NCBI GenBank assembly: GCA_024742695.1
Contig: JANSXY010000031.1
Location: 1 to 39,109 of the forward strand
Reading direction: 5' to 3'
From: Paracoccaceae bacterium
GTDB taxonomy: Bacteria > Pseudomonadota > Alphaproteobacteria > Rhodobacterales > Rhodobacteraceae
Length of the DNA stretch: 39,109 nucleotides
Positions 1-8,776 of this stretch are shown here, one piece after another; the stretch's first letter is position 1; each line of letters begins with the position of its first letter. The translations under genes and the position numbers were made by a program. The notes beneath the pieces were generated by a model. That model made no database searches and was not told the origin of the DNA. It worked only from the letters and a program-made list of their open reading frames with translations.

Positions 1-2
1 CC

Positions 3-275
3 GGGGCCGAGGCCGCCGCCGGGGCGGTGCGCCGGCCGATCGAGGTTGCGCCGCGCGCGCCGCATCCGGCTGCGCCCGATCCCGCCGCCGACACCACGGC
101 CCGCGCCGATGGCGGACCCGCCGACGCGCCCGCGGCGGCCACGGCCGACGCGGCGCGGGAACCGGCCGGGCCCGAGCCGGTCCGCCCGGTCGTGATGCCG
201 CGACGCGTTCTGCTGAACGCCGGGGACCGGACCCCGCGGCCGCGGCGCGCGGAATCCGGCGGCTCGCTGATCTGA
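3..275 (+). CDS. C-terminal tail of a Pro/Ala-rich protein (partial, starts before window)
   Basis: The reading frame is open from the first bases of the window and ends at a TGA at 273-275. A GTG at 27 could serve as a start, but the frame continues upstream without a stop, so this is more likely the end of a longer gene. About 90 residues are visible. They are rich in Ala, Pro, Asp and Arg and contain no recognisable domain, which suggests a disordered tail. The last residues (VVMPRRVLLNAGDR then a basic/Ser/Gly end) look somewhat more ordered. Function cannot be assigned. It may belong with the two small genes that follow on the same strand after 93 bases. Confidence 0.5.
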   Translation, partial: GAEAAAGAVRRPIEVAPRAPHPAAPDPAADTTARADGGPADAPAAATADAAREPAGPEPVRPVVMPRRVLLNAGDRTPRPRRAESGGSLI

Positions 276-368
276 CCGCCGGCCACCGGACCGACTGCGG
301 GCTTGTGACCTGAGGCCAGTTGGCGCAAAAGCGGGAAAAGCGATTTCAGCAACCCGGCCGGCACGACG

Positions 369-725
369 ATGACACCGCAAGCCCTGAAAGAGTTCCGCGC
401 CGGATTGCCGGATTGCGAACTTGCGGTCTACGCGGATCTCGGCTCGCGCACGGTGCTCGGCGCCGACGGCGCGCTGCGCTATCCGCAGGAATACCTGGAT
501 GCCCTGTGCCTCGGCGCGGCGATGCTGTTCGAGACCGCCGTGGCGGCGGACGATCCGGCCGATCATGTCTTCGTTCTCGGCCCGACGGGCAGCCGCGGCT
601 TCTTTCGCAACCCGGACGCGCCGAACGAGGCGCTGTGCTGCATCTGCCGGCCCGATGCCGATGCCGCGCGGCTGATCCGCGCCGCCCATGCCGTGCTGCG
701 CGGAGAGGGGGCGGGCGATGAGTGA
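369..725 (+). CDS. Small protein of unknown function, possibly roadblock/LC7-like
   Basis: A 118-residue protein starting at an ATG. It overlaps the next gene by 8 bases, so the two are probably translated together. The amino acid mix looks natural: an N-terminal amphipathic stretch, a beta-type segment (ELAVYADLGSRTVL), a second beta-type segment (HVFVLGPTGSRGFF), then CCICRPDADAARL leading into a C-terminal helix. This alternation resembles the roadblock/LC7 fold, but no diagnostic motif proves it. Two adjacent cysteines and a third nearby (CCIC) are the only unusual residues. No signal peptide or membrane segment is visible. A competing frame at 320-721 is Arg-rich and looks like a shadow. 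Confidence 0.6.
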   Translation: MTPQALKEFRAGLPDCELAVYADLGSRTVLGADGALRYPQEYLDALCLGAAMLFETAVAADDPADHVFVLGPTGSRGFFRNPDAPNEALCCICRPDADAARLIRAAHAVLRGEGAGDE

Positions 726-1512
726 TCTCGACAGGCTCAGGGCCGCGTTCCGGCGCGCCGCCGCCGACGGACGGCTCGATCCGGGCGAAACGGTCTATGG
801 CGATCCCGGCGACGGACTGGTGCAGCTTCTGCGGCGGATCGACGAGGCGGTGCTGGGCCGCCGGATGACCATCGGCTTCGGTGATGGCACCGCGGTGGAT
901 TGCCTGGTTTCCGGCCGACGGCTGGTCGCGCTGCCGGGGCCGGCGCCCGCGGGGCTGCGGCCGGCGCAGGCGGCGCTGTTCGGCCGCGACGACCTGTCGG
1001 CCGAGGATGCGCGGCCGGTGGCCGAGGCGCTGCTGGCGCTCTGCGGCCGGGCCGACCGGTTCACCACCACCGCCGAGCGGACGGAAGCGGATATCGACGC
1101 GACCAGCGGCGGTCTCGCCCCGGCGGCGATCGCCGCGGCGCTGGCCCTCGACCTCGATGCCGGCGCGGGCGCGCGCGGTGTCGATCTCGGGGCCTTGCTG
1201 GAGGCCGCCGGTCCGGCGATCGTGGCCGCGGTGCTGTTGCAGGATGACGAGATCGGCGTCGTGCGGGGCGAGGGCGCGGATGTCGACACGTTGCTGGGCT
1301 GGGCCGAGCAGGTGGCCGACCGGGTGCTGACGCCGGCCTTCCCGTTGTTCTCGGGGCTGGAGACCGGGGGTCTGCTGGCATTCTCGCCGGCCGCGACCGG
1401 CGGGCGCCAGGTCTTCGTTGCCGGGCGTCGCGGTGCCTACCTTGTCGCGATGACGGCGGATGCCGATACGGTCGCCGTGCTCGATCTGTGGCGGCGGCTG
1501 GCCGGGATCTGA
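718..1512 (+). CDS. Protein of unknown function, coupled to the preceding small gene
   Basis: 264 residues from the ATG at 718. An upstream in-frame start at 688 would add only an implausible Cys/Arg stretch and would lie deep inside the previous gene. The 8-base overlap argues for translational coupling. The protein is Ala/Asp/Leu-rich and soluble, with no signal peptide. Its last 50 residues (GGRQVFVAGRRGAYLVAMTADADTV in part) repeat the beta-beta-helix style of the preceding protein's C-terminus. Both could therefore contain a roadblock-like fold and form a pair. No catalytic motif is recognisable and no function is assigned. Confidence 0.6.
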   Translation: MSDLDRLRAAFRRAAADGRLDPGETVYGDPGDGLVQLLRRIDEAVLGRRMTIGFGDGTAVDCLVSGRRLVALPGPAPAGLRPAQAALFGRDDLSAEDARPVAEALLALCGRADRFTTTAERTEADIDATSGGLAPAAIAAALALDLDAGAGARGVDLGALLEAAGPAIVAAVLLQDDEIGVVRGEGADVDTLLGWAEQVADRVLTPAFPLFSGLETGGLLAFSPAATGGRQVFVAGRRGAYLVAMTADADTVAVLDLWRRLAGI

Positions 1513-1820
1513 GCGCCTGGCGGCCACCGATGTGTGGATTTCGTAACATCCTGACGTCGGAATGTTCCGATTCCCGCCCAAGCCGGGGCGCCGCGGCGCG
1601 ATTGCGGCGGTTGCGGGCCGATCGGTGCTTGCCAGCGCCCGGAGCGGCCTGAATACAGGCGCGGCGGTCGCGGGAGATCTGTGCCGCGACCAGGGACGGC
1701 GAGGCTGCGAGGAGGCGGCCCGGCGTTCCGCACCGGACATAACCGCCGGAGGGGGAGCCGGTGGCGAGCGTTGTCTCGTTGCCATGCCCTCCGGTCAGAC
1801 CTTGAGGGAGATCGTTCGAG
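1513..1820 (+). other. 308-base intergenic region upstream of the first TRAP operon
   Basis: No convincing gene is present: the frames crossing it on both strands are Arg/Ala/Gly-rich shadows. It holds a short perfect inverted repeat, CGGAA-TG-TTCCG, at 1558-1569. A GAGGGAG stretch lies about 10 bases before the ATG at 1821 and may be the ribosome binding site. The promoter of the TRAP operon should lie here, but no good -35/-10 pair was found. Confidence 0.5.
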
Positions 1821-2813
1821 ATGACTTTCACGAAACTCACCGTTCTTGCCGTGACCGCGACGTTCGTGTCCGGCGCGGCACATGCAGAAGCGCATATGGA
1901 CCGGACCGGCTGGCCCGAAAGCTTCACGGTCGGCACGGGTTCGCAGGGCGGCACCTATTTCGGCTATGGTTCGGGCTGGGCCGGGATCGTTGCCGAGGTG
2001 CTGGGCGTGTCCGGCGGCGCCGAGGTGACCGGCGGTCCGATGCAGAACATGGCGCTGGTGCACACCGGCGAGCTGCCGTTCGGGATGACGACGATGGGCC
2101 CGGCGGCGGAATCGATCAACGGCGCGAACCCGATCGCGCCCGGTCTTCCGATGACCCAGGCCTGCGCGATGTTCCCGATGTACCAGACGCCGTTCTCGAT
2201 CACGGCGCTGGCGTCCTCCGGCATCACCTCGGTTGCCGATATTCCGGCCGGCGCGCGGATCGGCTTCGGCCCGGCAGGGTCCACCTCGGACACCTACTTC
2301 CCGCGGATGATGGAAGAACTGGGCGTCGAGTTCGAGCGCCGCAACGGCGGCTGGTCGGACCTGGGCGGGCAGCTTCAGGACGGTCTTCTGGACGTGATCG
2401 CCTTCGCCGCGGGCGTGCCGGTTCCGGCGGTGTCGCAGCTTGAGGCGCAGGTCGCGGTGAACATCATCGAGTTCACCGAGGAGGAGCAGGCGAAGATCAC
2501 CGGGGCGTTCCCGGTGGCGCCGTTCGAGATCGCGGCGGATACCTACACCACGCTGGAGGCGCCGGCGCGGTCGGTGTCGATGTGGAACTTCGCGATCGCC
2601 AACTGCGACCTGCCGGAAAGCTTCGTCTACGCGGCGGTCGACGCGGTGATGTCGGACAACGAGCGGATGGTGAACACCCATCGCGCGGCGCGCTCGACGC
2701 TGCCGGAGTTCTGGAACCGCAACACCGTCATGGCCTGGCATCCGGGCGCGGCGCGCTGGTTCAAGGAAAACGCCGGGGCCGACATTCCCGACAGCATGAT
2801 CCACGGCATGTGA
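1821..2813 (+). CDS. TAXI-family TRAP transporter solute-binding protein (first copy)
   Basis: 330 residues. The N-terminus (MTFTKLTVLAVTATFVSGA, then AHA) is a Sec signal peptide with likely cleavage near residue 22, so the mature protein acts in the periplasm. The mature start carries the TAXI hallmark TVGTGSQGGTYFGYG, in which the GTG...GGTY segment binds the ligand carboxylate region in this family. Length fits the family (about 310-340). It delivers an organic anion to the fused permease that follows 130 bases downstream. The substrate cannot be read from sequence; characterised TAXI proteins bind small dicarboxylates and amino acids. The gap to the permease contains strong GC hairpins that may protect this message. 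Confidence 0.9.
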   Translation: MTFTKLTVLAVTATFVSGAAHAEAHMDRTGWPESFTVGTGSQGGTYFGYGSGWAGIVAEVLGVSGGAEVTGGPMQNMALVHTGELPFGMTTMGPAAESINGANPIAPGLPMTQACAMFPMYQTPFSITALASSGITSVADIPAGARIGFGPAGSTSDTYFPRMMEELGVEFERRNGGWSDLGGQLQDGLLDVIAFAAGVPVPAVSQLEAQVAVNIIEFTEEEQAKITGAFPVAPFEIAADTYTTLEAPARSVSMWNFAIANCDLPESFVYAAVDAVMSDNERMVNTHRAARSTLPEFWNRNTVMAWHPGAARWFKENAGADIPDSMIHGM

Positions 2814-2821
2814 TCGAACCC

Positions 2822-2845
2822 GCGCGGCGCCACCCGGCGCCGCGC
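2822..2845 (+). other. Strong intercistronic hairpin between binding protein and permease
   Basis: A perfect 10-bp inverted repeat, GCGCGGCGCC / GGCGCCGCGC, with a four-base loop (ACCC). It starts 8 bases after the stop of the first TAXI binding protein and is not followed by a T run, so it is more likely an mRNA-stabilising or attenuating element than a full terminator. A hairpin of the same size occupies the matching place in the third TRAP operon (11846-11873). Confidence 0.7.
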
Positions 2846-2884
2846 ACCACCACCGGGGCCGATGCCCCGCGCGACGGGCTGCCG

Positions 2885-2902
2885 GGCCCGGCCGTCCGGG
2901 CC
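2885..2902 (+). other. Second intercistronic hairpin
   Basis: GGCCCGG / CCGGGCC separated by CCGT, a 7-bp GC-only stem embedded in a longer G/C-rich palindromic stretch. It lies 39 bases after the 10-bp hairpin and 42 bases before the permease start. Together the two would form a strong structured spacer in the transcript. No T tract follows. Confidence 0.5.
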
Positions 2903-2943
2903 GGCCCCGGCACCAAGACGTCCATCAGAACGGGGGCACGAGC

Positions 2944-5241
2944 ATGGCGGAGCAGCGCAACGATCCCGAGGACACGCCGATCCCCGACGCCGCGCTGGCC
3001 GAGCCGGTGATCGCCGACGGCGTCGACGAGGAGCCGGTAGAGAGCAACCGCCGGCTGTTCACGGGCCGCGCCTACCTGTTCATCGCTGCGCTGTCGACGA
3101 TCTACGCCGCCTTCCACATGCTGGCGCTGAACGGCGTGTCGATCTCCGACTGGTCCGGGGTCGAGCTGCCGCTGCTGCCGCAGTTCCCGCTGGAAACCTG
3201 GAACTTCCGCATCGTGCACATCGCGGGCGCGCTGGCGCTCGGCTTCCTGCTGTTCTCGGCGCATGGCTTCCATCCCGACAGGCCGCACCGGGAAACGCGG
3301 TTCGTCACGCTGGCGGCGGCCGCGCTGGCGGTTCCGGCGCTGGTCGCCGGGGCCACCGCGATCGGTTTCGCCAACACCATCGCTTCGGGCGATCTGCCCC
3401 AGATGGGCGGGCTGACGACCTGGGCGGCCTTTCCCGGGACCGAGATCTACGCCACCGAGGTGCGCTGGTTCGGCATCCCGCTGCTGGTCGCGACCTTCGG
3501 GGCGATCGTGGCGGGCTGGTTCGAGCGGCGCGGGCGCGAACTGTTCGCGGCCTCGGACGCGGTCCTGGCGCTGTGCGGCATCGTCGTGGCGATCTACCTG
3601 GTGGCGATCTACGGCACCGCGGCGCGCAACTCCGTCGGTACGCCCTTCGTGCCGATCGGGGTGGCCTTCGCGGCGACGGCGGGCGCGGCGATGATCCTGG
3701 AACTCACGCGGCGCGTCGCCGGGCTCGCGCTGGTGATCATCACCGGGGTGTTCCTGGCCTATACCTTCGCCGCGCATCTGTTGCCGGGGATCCTTGCGGT
3801 GCAGAACGCGTATTCCTGGCAGCGGTTCTTCGGCCATGTCTATTCCGATGCCGGCATCCTCGGCCCGACCACGGCGGTGTCGTCGACCTACATCATCCTG
3901 TTCATCATCTTCGCGGCCTTCCTGCAGGCCTCGAAGGTGGGCGACTATTTCGTCAACTTCGCCTTCGCCGCGGCGGGGCGGGCGCGCGGTGGCCCGGCGA
4001 AGGTGGCGATCTTCGCCTCGGGCCTGATGGGGATGATCAACGGCACCTCGGCCGGCAACGTGGTGGCGACCGGCTCGCTCACGATCCCGCTGATGAAGAA
4101 GGTGGGCTACCGCAAGCAGACCGCCGGCGCGGTCGAGGCCGCGGCCTCGACCGGCGGGCAGATCATGCCGCCGATCATGGGCGCGGGCGCCTTCATCATG
4201 GCCGAGATCACCGGCATTCCCTACCAGGAGATCGCGATCGCCGCGGTGATCCCGGCGATCCTGTACTTCGCGTCGATCTACTTCATGGTGGATTTCGAGG
4301 CGGCGAAGCTGGGCATGCGCGGGATGCGCGACGACGAGTTGCCGCGGCTGGCCGCGCTGGCGCGCCAGGCCTATCTCTTCGTGCCGATCCTGATCCTGAT
4401 CGTCGCGCTGTTCCTCGGCTACTCGGTGATCCGCGCCGGGACACTGGCGACGGTGGCGGCGGCCGTCGTCTCCTGGCTGACCCCGCACCGCATGGGCCTG
4501 CGCTCGATCCTCAAGGCCTTCGAACTGGCCGGGGTGATGTCGATCCAGATCATCGCGGTCTGCGCCTGCGCGGGCATCATCGTGGGGGTGATCAGCCTGA
4601 CCGGCGTGGGCGCGCGGTTCTCGGCCGTGCTTCTCGACCTTGCCGGGGTCAGCCAGCTTCTGGCGCTGTTCTTCGCGATGTGCATCGCGATCCTTCTGGG
4701 CATGGGGATGCCGACGACGGCGGCCTACGCGGTGGCGGCCTCGGTCGTGGCGCCGGGCCTCGTGGAACTGGGCATCCCGCAACTGACGGCGCATTTCTTC
4801 GTCTTCTACTTCGCCGTCGTCTCGGCGATCACCCCGCCGGTGGCGCTGGCCTCCTACGCGGCGGCGGGGATTTCCGGGTCGAACCCGATGGAGACCTCGG
4901 TCGCCTCGTTCAAGATCGGCATCGCGGCCTTCATCGTTCCGTTCATGTTCTTCTACAACAGCGCCCTGTTGATGGAGGGAACCTGGTTCGAGATCCTGCG
5001 CGCGGGCGCGACCGCGACCGTCGGGGTTTTCCTGCTCAGCTCCGGCGTGCAGGGCTGGTTCCTCGGCGGCCGCCCGGCCTGGTTCCTGCGCGCGGGCCTC
5101 ATCGTCGCGGCGCTGTTCATGATCGAGGGCGGGCTCGTCTCGGACGTCATCGGCCTCGGGCTCACTGCCGCCGTGTACCTCGTGCAGCGGCTGTTCAGCC
5201 CGAAACCCGATGCCACGATCCCGATCCGCGGCGCGGACTGA
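2944..5241 (+). CDS. Fused TRAP transporter permease (4TM plus 12TM type), first copy
   Basis: 765 residues, inner membrane. It combines the small and large TRAP membrane subunits in one chain, as is usual for TAXI systems, and uses an ion gradient to import the ligand brought by the binding protein. Family motifs are present: GMINGTSAGNVVATGSL near residues 362-380 followed by TIPLMKKVGY; TGGQIMPPIMGAGAFIMAE near 403; LGMGMPTTAAYAVAASVVAP near 586. The N-terminal 30-40 residues are acidic and cytoplasmic, followed by several extra hydrophobic segments before the core, which makes it longer than the second copy (660 residues). The start ATG has a GGGGG stretch just upstream. Confidence 0.92.
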   Translation: MAEQRNDPEDTPIPDAALAEPVIADGVDEEPVESNRRLFTGRAYLFIAALSTIYAAFHMLALNGVSISDWSGVELPLLPQFPLETWNFRIVHIAGALALGFLLFSAHGFHPDRPHRETRFVTLAAAALAVPALVAGATAIGFANTIASGDLPQMGGLTTWAAFPGTEIYATEVRWFGIPLLVATFGAIVAGWFERRGRELFAASDAVLALCGIVVAIYLVAIYGTAARNSVGTPFVPIGVAFAATAGAAMILELTRRVAGLALVIITGVFLAYTFAAHLLPGILAVQNAYSWQRFFGHVYSDAGILGPTTAVSSTYIILFIIFAAFLQASKVGDYFVNFAFAAAGRARGGPAKVAIFASGLMGMINGTSAGNVVATGSLTIPLMKKVGYRKQTAGAVEAAASTGGQIMPPIMGAGAFIMAEITGIPYQEIAIAAVIPAILYFASIYFMVDFEAAKLGMRGMRDDELPRLAALARQAYLFVPILILIVALFLGYSVIRAGTLATVAAAVVSWLTPHRMGLRSILKAFELAGVMSIQIIAVCACAGIIVGVISLTGVGARFSAVLLDLAGVSQLLALFFAMCIAILLGMGMPTTAAYAVAASVVAPGLVELGIPQLTAHFFVFYFAVVSAITPPVALASYAAAGISGSNPMETSVASFKIGIAAFIVPFMFFYNSALLMEGTWFEILRAGATATVGVFLLSSGVQGWFLGGRPAWFLRAGLIVAALFMIEGGLVSDVIGLGLTAAVYLVQRLFSPKPDATIPIRGAD

Positions 5242-5373
5242 AACCGGCATGACGCGCAGTGCCCAACAAAGCGGCAGGCGGATGCCGCCGCGGCGGGACC
5301 AAAGGCTTTGGGGGTGGCGAAACCGGGGCCGCCCCCCTAGGTTCTGAAACACAAACACTACTGGGAGGAAACC
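5242..5373 (+). other. 132-base intercistronic spacer with small inverted repeats
   Basis: It lies between the first permease and the second binding protein. It contains CCAAA-GGC-TTTGG at 5299-5311 and, just before it, GCGGCA/TGCCGC arms. A strong ribosome binding site (GGGAGGAAACC) sits directly before the ATG at 5374. There is no T-rich tract, so a terminator is not supported; a separate promoter for the second system is possible. Confidence 0.4.
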
Positions 5374-6333
5374 ATGAAACTTTTCACCGCACTTGCAGCC
5401 GCCGCGCTTCTGGTCGGCGGGCCGGCCGTGGCGCAGCAGCAGCTTTCCGTCGCAACCGGCGGCACCGGCGGCGTGTACTACCCGATGGGCGGTGGCCTTG
5501 CCGAGGTCATCAACAACCATGTCGAGGGCTATTCGGCGACCGCCGAGGTCACCGGCGCCTCGGTCGAGAACATGGGCCTTGTCGCCAAGGGCGATGCGGA
5601 CCTGGCGCTCGGCCTGGCCGATACCGTCTACCAGGCGCAGACCGGCACCGGCCGGTTCGAGGGCCAGCAGCTTGAGATGCTGCGCGGCGTCGCCTCGATG
5701 TACGCCAACATGGTGCAGATCGTGACGCTGGAGGGCAGCGGCATCACCTCGCTGGCCGATCTGAAGGGCAAGCGGGTGTCCGTCGGCGCCCCCGGCTCGG
5801 GCACCGAGGTCAACGCGAACGCGATCCTCGCGGCCAACGGCATCAGCTATGACGACATCGAGGAACAGCGCCTGAACTTCAACGAAACCGCCGACGCGCT
5901 GGCCAACGGCGACATCGACGCGGGCTTCTGGTCGGTCGGCGCGCCGACTTCGTCGATCCTGAACCTCGCCACCACCCAGTCGATCGTGATGATCGAGCTG
6001 AGCGACGCCGAGATCGCCGCGTCGCAGGCCGCCGAACCGCTCTTCGCGCGCACCGCGCTGGCCGGCGGCACCTACGAGGGCGTCGACGCCGACGTGACCG
6101 TTCTGGGCGTGCCGAACGTGCTGGTCGCCTCGTCGGAAATGCCCGACGACCTGGCCTATGCCATCACCAAGGCGATGTTCGAGAACATCGACGACCTGAA
6201 GGCGGTGCACCCGGCGGCGAACCAGACCACCGTCGACTTCACCCTGTCGGCCACGCCGATCCCGCTGCATCCCGGCGCGATCCGCTACTACGAGGAAATC
6301 GGCGCTTCGATCCCCGACCGGCTGAAGCCGTGA
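5374..6333 (+). CDS. TAXI-family TRAP transporter solute-binding protein (second copy)
   Basis: 319 residues with a clear signal peptide (MKLFTALAAAALLVGGPAVA, cleavage near residue 20) and then LSVATGGTGGVYYPMGGGLA, the TAXI-type ligand motif. A central GKRVSVGAPGSGTEVNA segment and a C-terminal HPGAIRYYEE are also standard for the family. This copy is closer to the classical TAXI pattern than the first one, so the two probably bind different ligands. It has a strong ribosome binding site (GGGAGGAAACC) and overlaps the next gene by 4 bases (GTGA). Confidence 0.93.
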   Translation: MKLFTALAAAALLVGGPAVAQQQLSVATGGTGGVYYPMGGGLAEVINNHVEGYSATAEVTGASVENMGLVAKGDADLALGLADTVYQAQTGTGRFEGQQLEMLRGVASMYANMVQIVTLEGSGITSLADLKGKRVSVGAPGSGTEVNANAILAANGISYDDIEEQRLNFNETADALANGDIDAGFWSVGAPTSSILNLATTQSIVMIELSDAEIAASQAAEPLFARTALAGGTYEGVDADVTVLGVPNVLVASSEMPDDLAYAITKAMFENIDDLKAVHPAANQTTVDFTLSATPIPLHPGAIRYYEEIGASIPDRLKP

Positions 6334-6794
6334 TCCGAGCCACCGGAGGAGGGCTTGGCGCCCTCCTCCTCTCGGCCCTTCCGGCCCTTGCGGGAACCCT
6401 TTCGGTGACGCTGGACGACGGGACCGCGATCGCCCGGCTTGCCGCCCCCGAGGGCGCGGGCTGGTGCATCCTGTGGAACCATTCCGTCCAGCTCTTCGAG
6501 GTCGAGGACTGCTATGTCAACGATCGTGGCCGGATGGTTCTGAAGCGGTCTCATCTGCCCGATTTCGCCGCCGGGCTCGACCATATCCCCGGCCGCGGGC
6601 GGCAGGTGTCGGACGGGCGGGGTGGCTACTGGATCGAGGATATCGACGAACCGGTGCCCGGCAACGCCTATGTCCTGCGCACCGGAGGCCCGAAGGTCGA
6701 TCACCGGATCCGGATGGGCGACACCCTGATTTCCCTCACCGGCGCCGCCGAGCGGGCGCGGGTGCACATCGCACTGATCCCGGACCGGAACTGA
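6330..6794 (+). CDS. DUF1850 family protein linked to TAXI-TRAP transport
   Basis: 154 residues from a GTG that overlaps the stop of the binding protein (GTGA). The N-terminus is hydrophobic and ends in ALPALAGT, so it is probably exported. The segment CILWNHSVQLFEVEDCYV contains the W-x-H-S-V signature typical of DUF1850, a family commonly encoded between TAXI binding proteins and their permeases. Two cysteines within this segment could form a disulfide in the periplasm. The gene sits exactly between binding protein and permease with overlaps on both sides, so it is presumably a stoichiometric accessory part of the second transporter. Its molecular role is not known. Confidence 0.8.
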   Translation: MIRATGGGLGALLLSALPALAGTLSVTLDDGTAIARLAAPEGAGWCILWNHSVQLFEVEDCYVNDRGRMVLKRSHLPDFAAGLDHIPGRGRQVSDGRGGYWIEDIDEPVPGNAYVLRTGGPKVDHRIRMGDTLISLTGAAERARVHIALIPDRN

Positions 6795-8776
6795 TGGCCG
6801 ACATCGCCCTTCCCGAACCGCCGAAGCCCGGCCAGCCGCCGTTCGTGTTGCGGGCGATCACGGTCGTTGCGCTGGCGCTGTCGCTGTTCCAGCTTTACGC
6901 CGCCGGGGTGCAGCCGCTGGGCCTGTTCTACCAGCGCCCGATCCACCTGGGCTTCATCCTCGTCCTGTGTTTCCTGATCTATCCCGCGACGGGCCCGGAT
7001 CGGCCGCGTGGCGTCTTGGGATGGTCGATCGACGGGCCGCTGATCCTGTGCGGGGTGCTGGTGGGTTTCTGGGTGCCGTGGAACATCGACACCATCGCCA
7101 ACGCGATCTTTCCCCGCCAGATCGATGTCGCGGTGGGCATCCTGACCACGCTGGTGGTGCTGGAGGCCGCGCGCCGCGCCGTCGGCCCGGTGATGACCGG
7201 GATCGCGGCGGTCTTCCTTGTCTACGCCTTCGCCGGCAATCGCGGCGCGCTGCCCTGGCTGTCGGATTACATGCCCGGCATCCTGAACCACCGCGGCTAC
7301 ACGGTGGAACGGCTGGCAAGCCAGATGACGCTGGGGGCCGAGGGTATCTTCGGCATCCCGCTGGGCGTGGCGGCGACCTTCATCTTCGTCTTCGTGCTGT
7401 TCGGCGCGTTCCTGGAGGTGACCGGCGCGGGCAAGTTCTTCATCGATCTCGCCTATGCGGCGACCGGGCGGCAGCGCGGCGGGCCGGCCAAGGCGGCGGT
7501 CATCGCCTCGGCGGGCATGGGCTCGATTTCCGGCTCCGCCATCGCCAACGTGGTCACCACCGGGGCCTTCACCATCCCGCTGATGAAGCGGCTGGGCTAC
7601 CGCCCGGCGCAGGCCGGCGGGATCGAGGCGGCGGCCTCCACCGGCGGACAGATCATGCCGCCGCTGATGGGCGCCGGCGCCTTCCTGATGAGCGAATTCA
7701 CGCGGGTGCCCTACGTGGACATCGTGCTGGTCTCGATCTTCCCGGCCTTCCTTTACTTCGGCGCGGTCTACCTGCTGGTCCATATCGCGGCGGTGAAGCA
7801 GGGAATGACCGGCATGACCGCCGAGGAACTGCCCAGCGTGCGCGCGGTCTTGGCCGAGGGCTGGCATTTCCTGTTGCCGCTGGTGGCGCTGACCGCGCTT
7901 CTGGTGGCGGGCTATTCGCCGATGCGCGTCGGGTTCTACGCGATCGTCGCGATCGTCGCCGCGGCCGCGGGCCGGGCGCTGTGGGATTTCGCGCGGTCGG
8001 GGCCGACGGCGGCGGGCTTCGTCGCGCTGTGCCGCCGCGGGGTCGATCTGACGCTTCGGGCGCTGGAACTGGGGGCGCGCAACGCGGTCGCGGTGTCGGT
8101 GGCCTGCGCGGTGGCCGGCGTGATCGTCGGCGTCGTCGGGCTGACCGGGCTGGGGCTGAAATTCTCGGCGATGATGATCGCGTTCTCCGGCGGCAACCTG
8201 ATCCTCGCGCTCGTGCTGGTGATCATCGCCAGCCTGATCCTGGGGATGGGGCTGCCGGTGACGGCGGCCTATATCGTGCTGATCATCCTCGTCGGTCCGG
8301 CGCTGACCGAGGAATTCGGCGTGCCGCTGCTGATCGCGCATCTGGTGGTGTTCTGGTATTCGCAGGATTCCAACGTGACCCCGCCGGTGGCGCTGGCCGG
8401 TTTCGCAGGCTCCGCCATCGCCGGATCGAAGCCGATGGAGACGAGCTTCCAGGCGTGGAAATTCGCCAAGGGCCTTTACCTGATCCCGCTGTTCATGGTG
8501 TTCAACGAGGCGATCATCCTGGGCGGACCGCTGCCGCTGGTCTTGTGGAACGGGGCGATCGCGATCCTCGCGCTGGTGGCCTTCGCCGCGCTGCTCGAAG
8601 GGTTCCTGTTCGCGCCGATGCCGCTGTGGCAGCGTGCGGTCCTGGCGCCGGCGATCGTGGCGATGTTCTGGCCCGATCTCGGAACCGAGATCGCCGGGGC
8701 GGTGGCGGCGGTGGCGATCCTGGCGTTGAACCGCGCCGCGTCACGGCGGGACGGCCCGGCGCAGCCGGCCGGCTGA
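6794..8776 (+). CDS. Fused TRAP transporter permease, second copy
   Basis: 660 residues from the ATG at 6794, which overlaps the DUF1850 stop by one base (TGATG). An upstream in-frame start at 6464 would run through the DUF1850 gene and add an Arg-rich shadow. TRAP core motifs: GSISGSAIANVVTTGAFTI near residues 245-262, then PLMKRLGY; TGGQIMPPLMGAGAFLMSE near 283; LGMGLPVTAAYIVLIILVGP near 484. It is a multi-spanning inner membrane protein. The N-terminus is short, without the extended region of the first copy. It should work with the binding protein at 5374 and the DUF1850 protein. It ends 7 bases from the convergent UspA gene, with a shared hairpin over both stops. Confidence 0.93.
   Translation: MADIALPEPPKPGQPPFVLRAITVVALALSLFQLYAAGVQPLGLFYQRPIHLGFILVLCFLIYPATGPDRPRGVLGWSIDGPLILCGVLVGFWVPWNIDTIANAIFPRQIDVAVGILTTLVVLEAARRAVGPVMTGIAAVFLVYAFAGNRGALPWLSDYMPGILNHRGYTVERLASQMTLGAEGIFGIPLGVAATFIFVFVLFGAFLEVTGAGKFFIDLAYAATGRQRGGPAKAAVIASAGMGSISGSAIANVVTTGAFTIPLMKRLGYRPAQAGGIEAAASTGGQIMPPLMGAGAFLMSEFTRVPYVDIVLVSIFPAFLYFGAVYLLVHIAAVKQGMTGMTAEELPSVRAVLAEGWHFLLPLVALTALLVAGYSPMRVGFYAIVAIVAAAAGRALWDFARSGPTAAGFVALCRRGVDLTLRALELGARNAVAVSVACAVAGVIVGVVGLTGLGLKFSAMMIAFSGGNLILALVLVIIASLILGMGLPVTAAYIVLIILVGPALTEEFGVPLLIAHLVVFWYSQDSNVTPPVALAGFAGSAIAGSKPMETSFQAWKFAKGLYLIPLFMVFNEAIILGGPLPLVLWNGAIAILALVAFAALLEGFLFAPMPLWQRAVLAPAIVAMFWPDLGTEIAGAVAAVAILALNRAASRRDGPAQPAG

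Noticed and set aside
2761-6270. 1169-codon open frame on the minus strand
   Set aside because: It is antisense to two clear TRAP genes, is dominated by Arg, Asp, His and Gly, and arises from the codon bias of GC-rich DNA.
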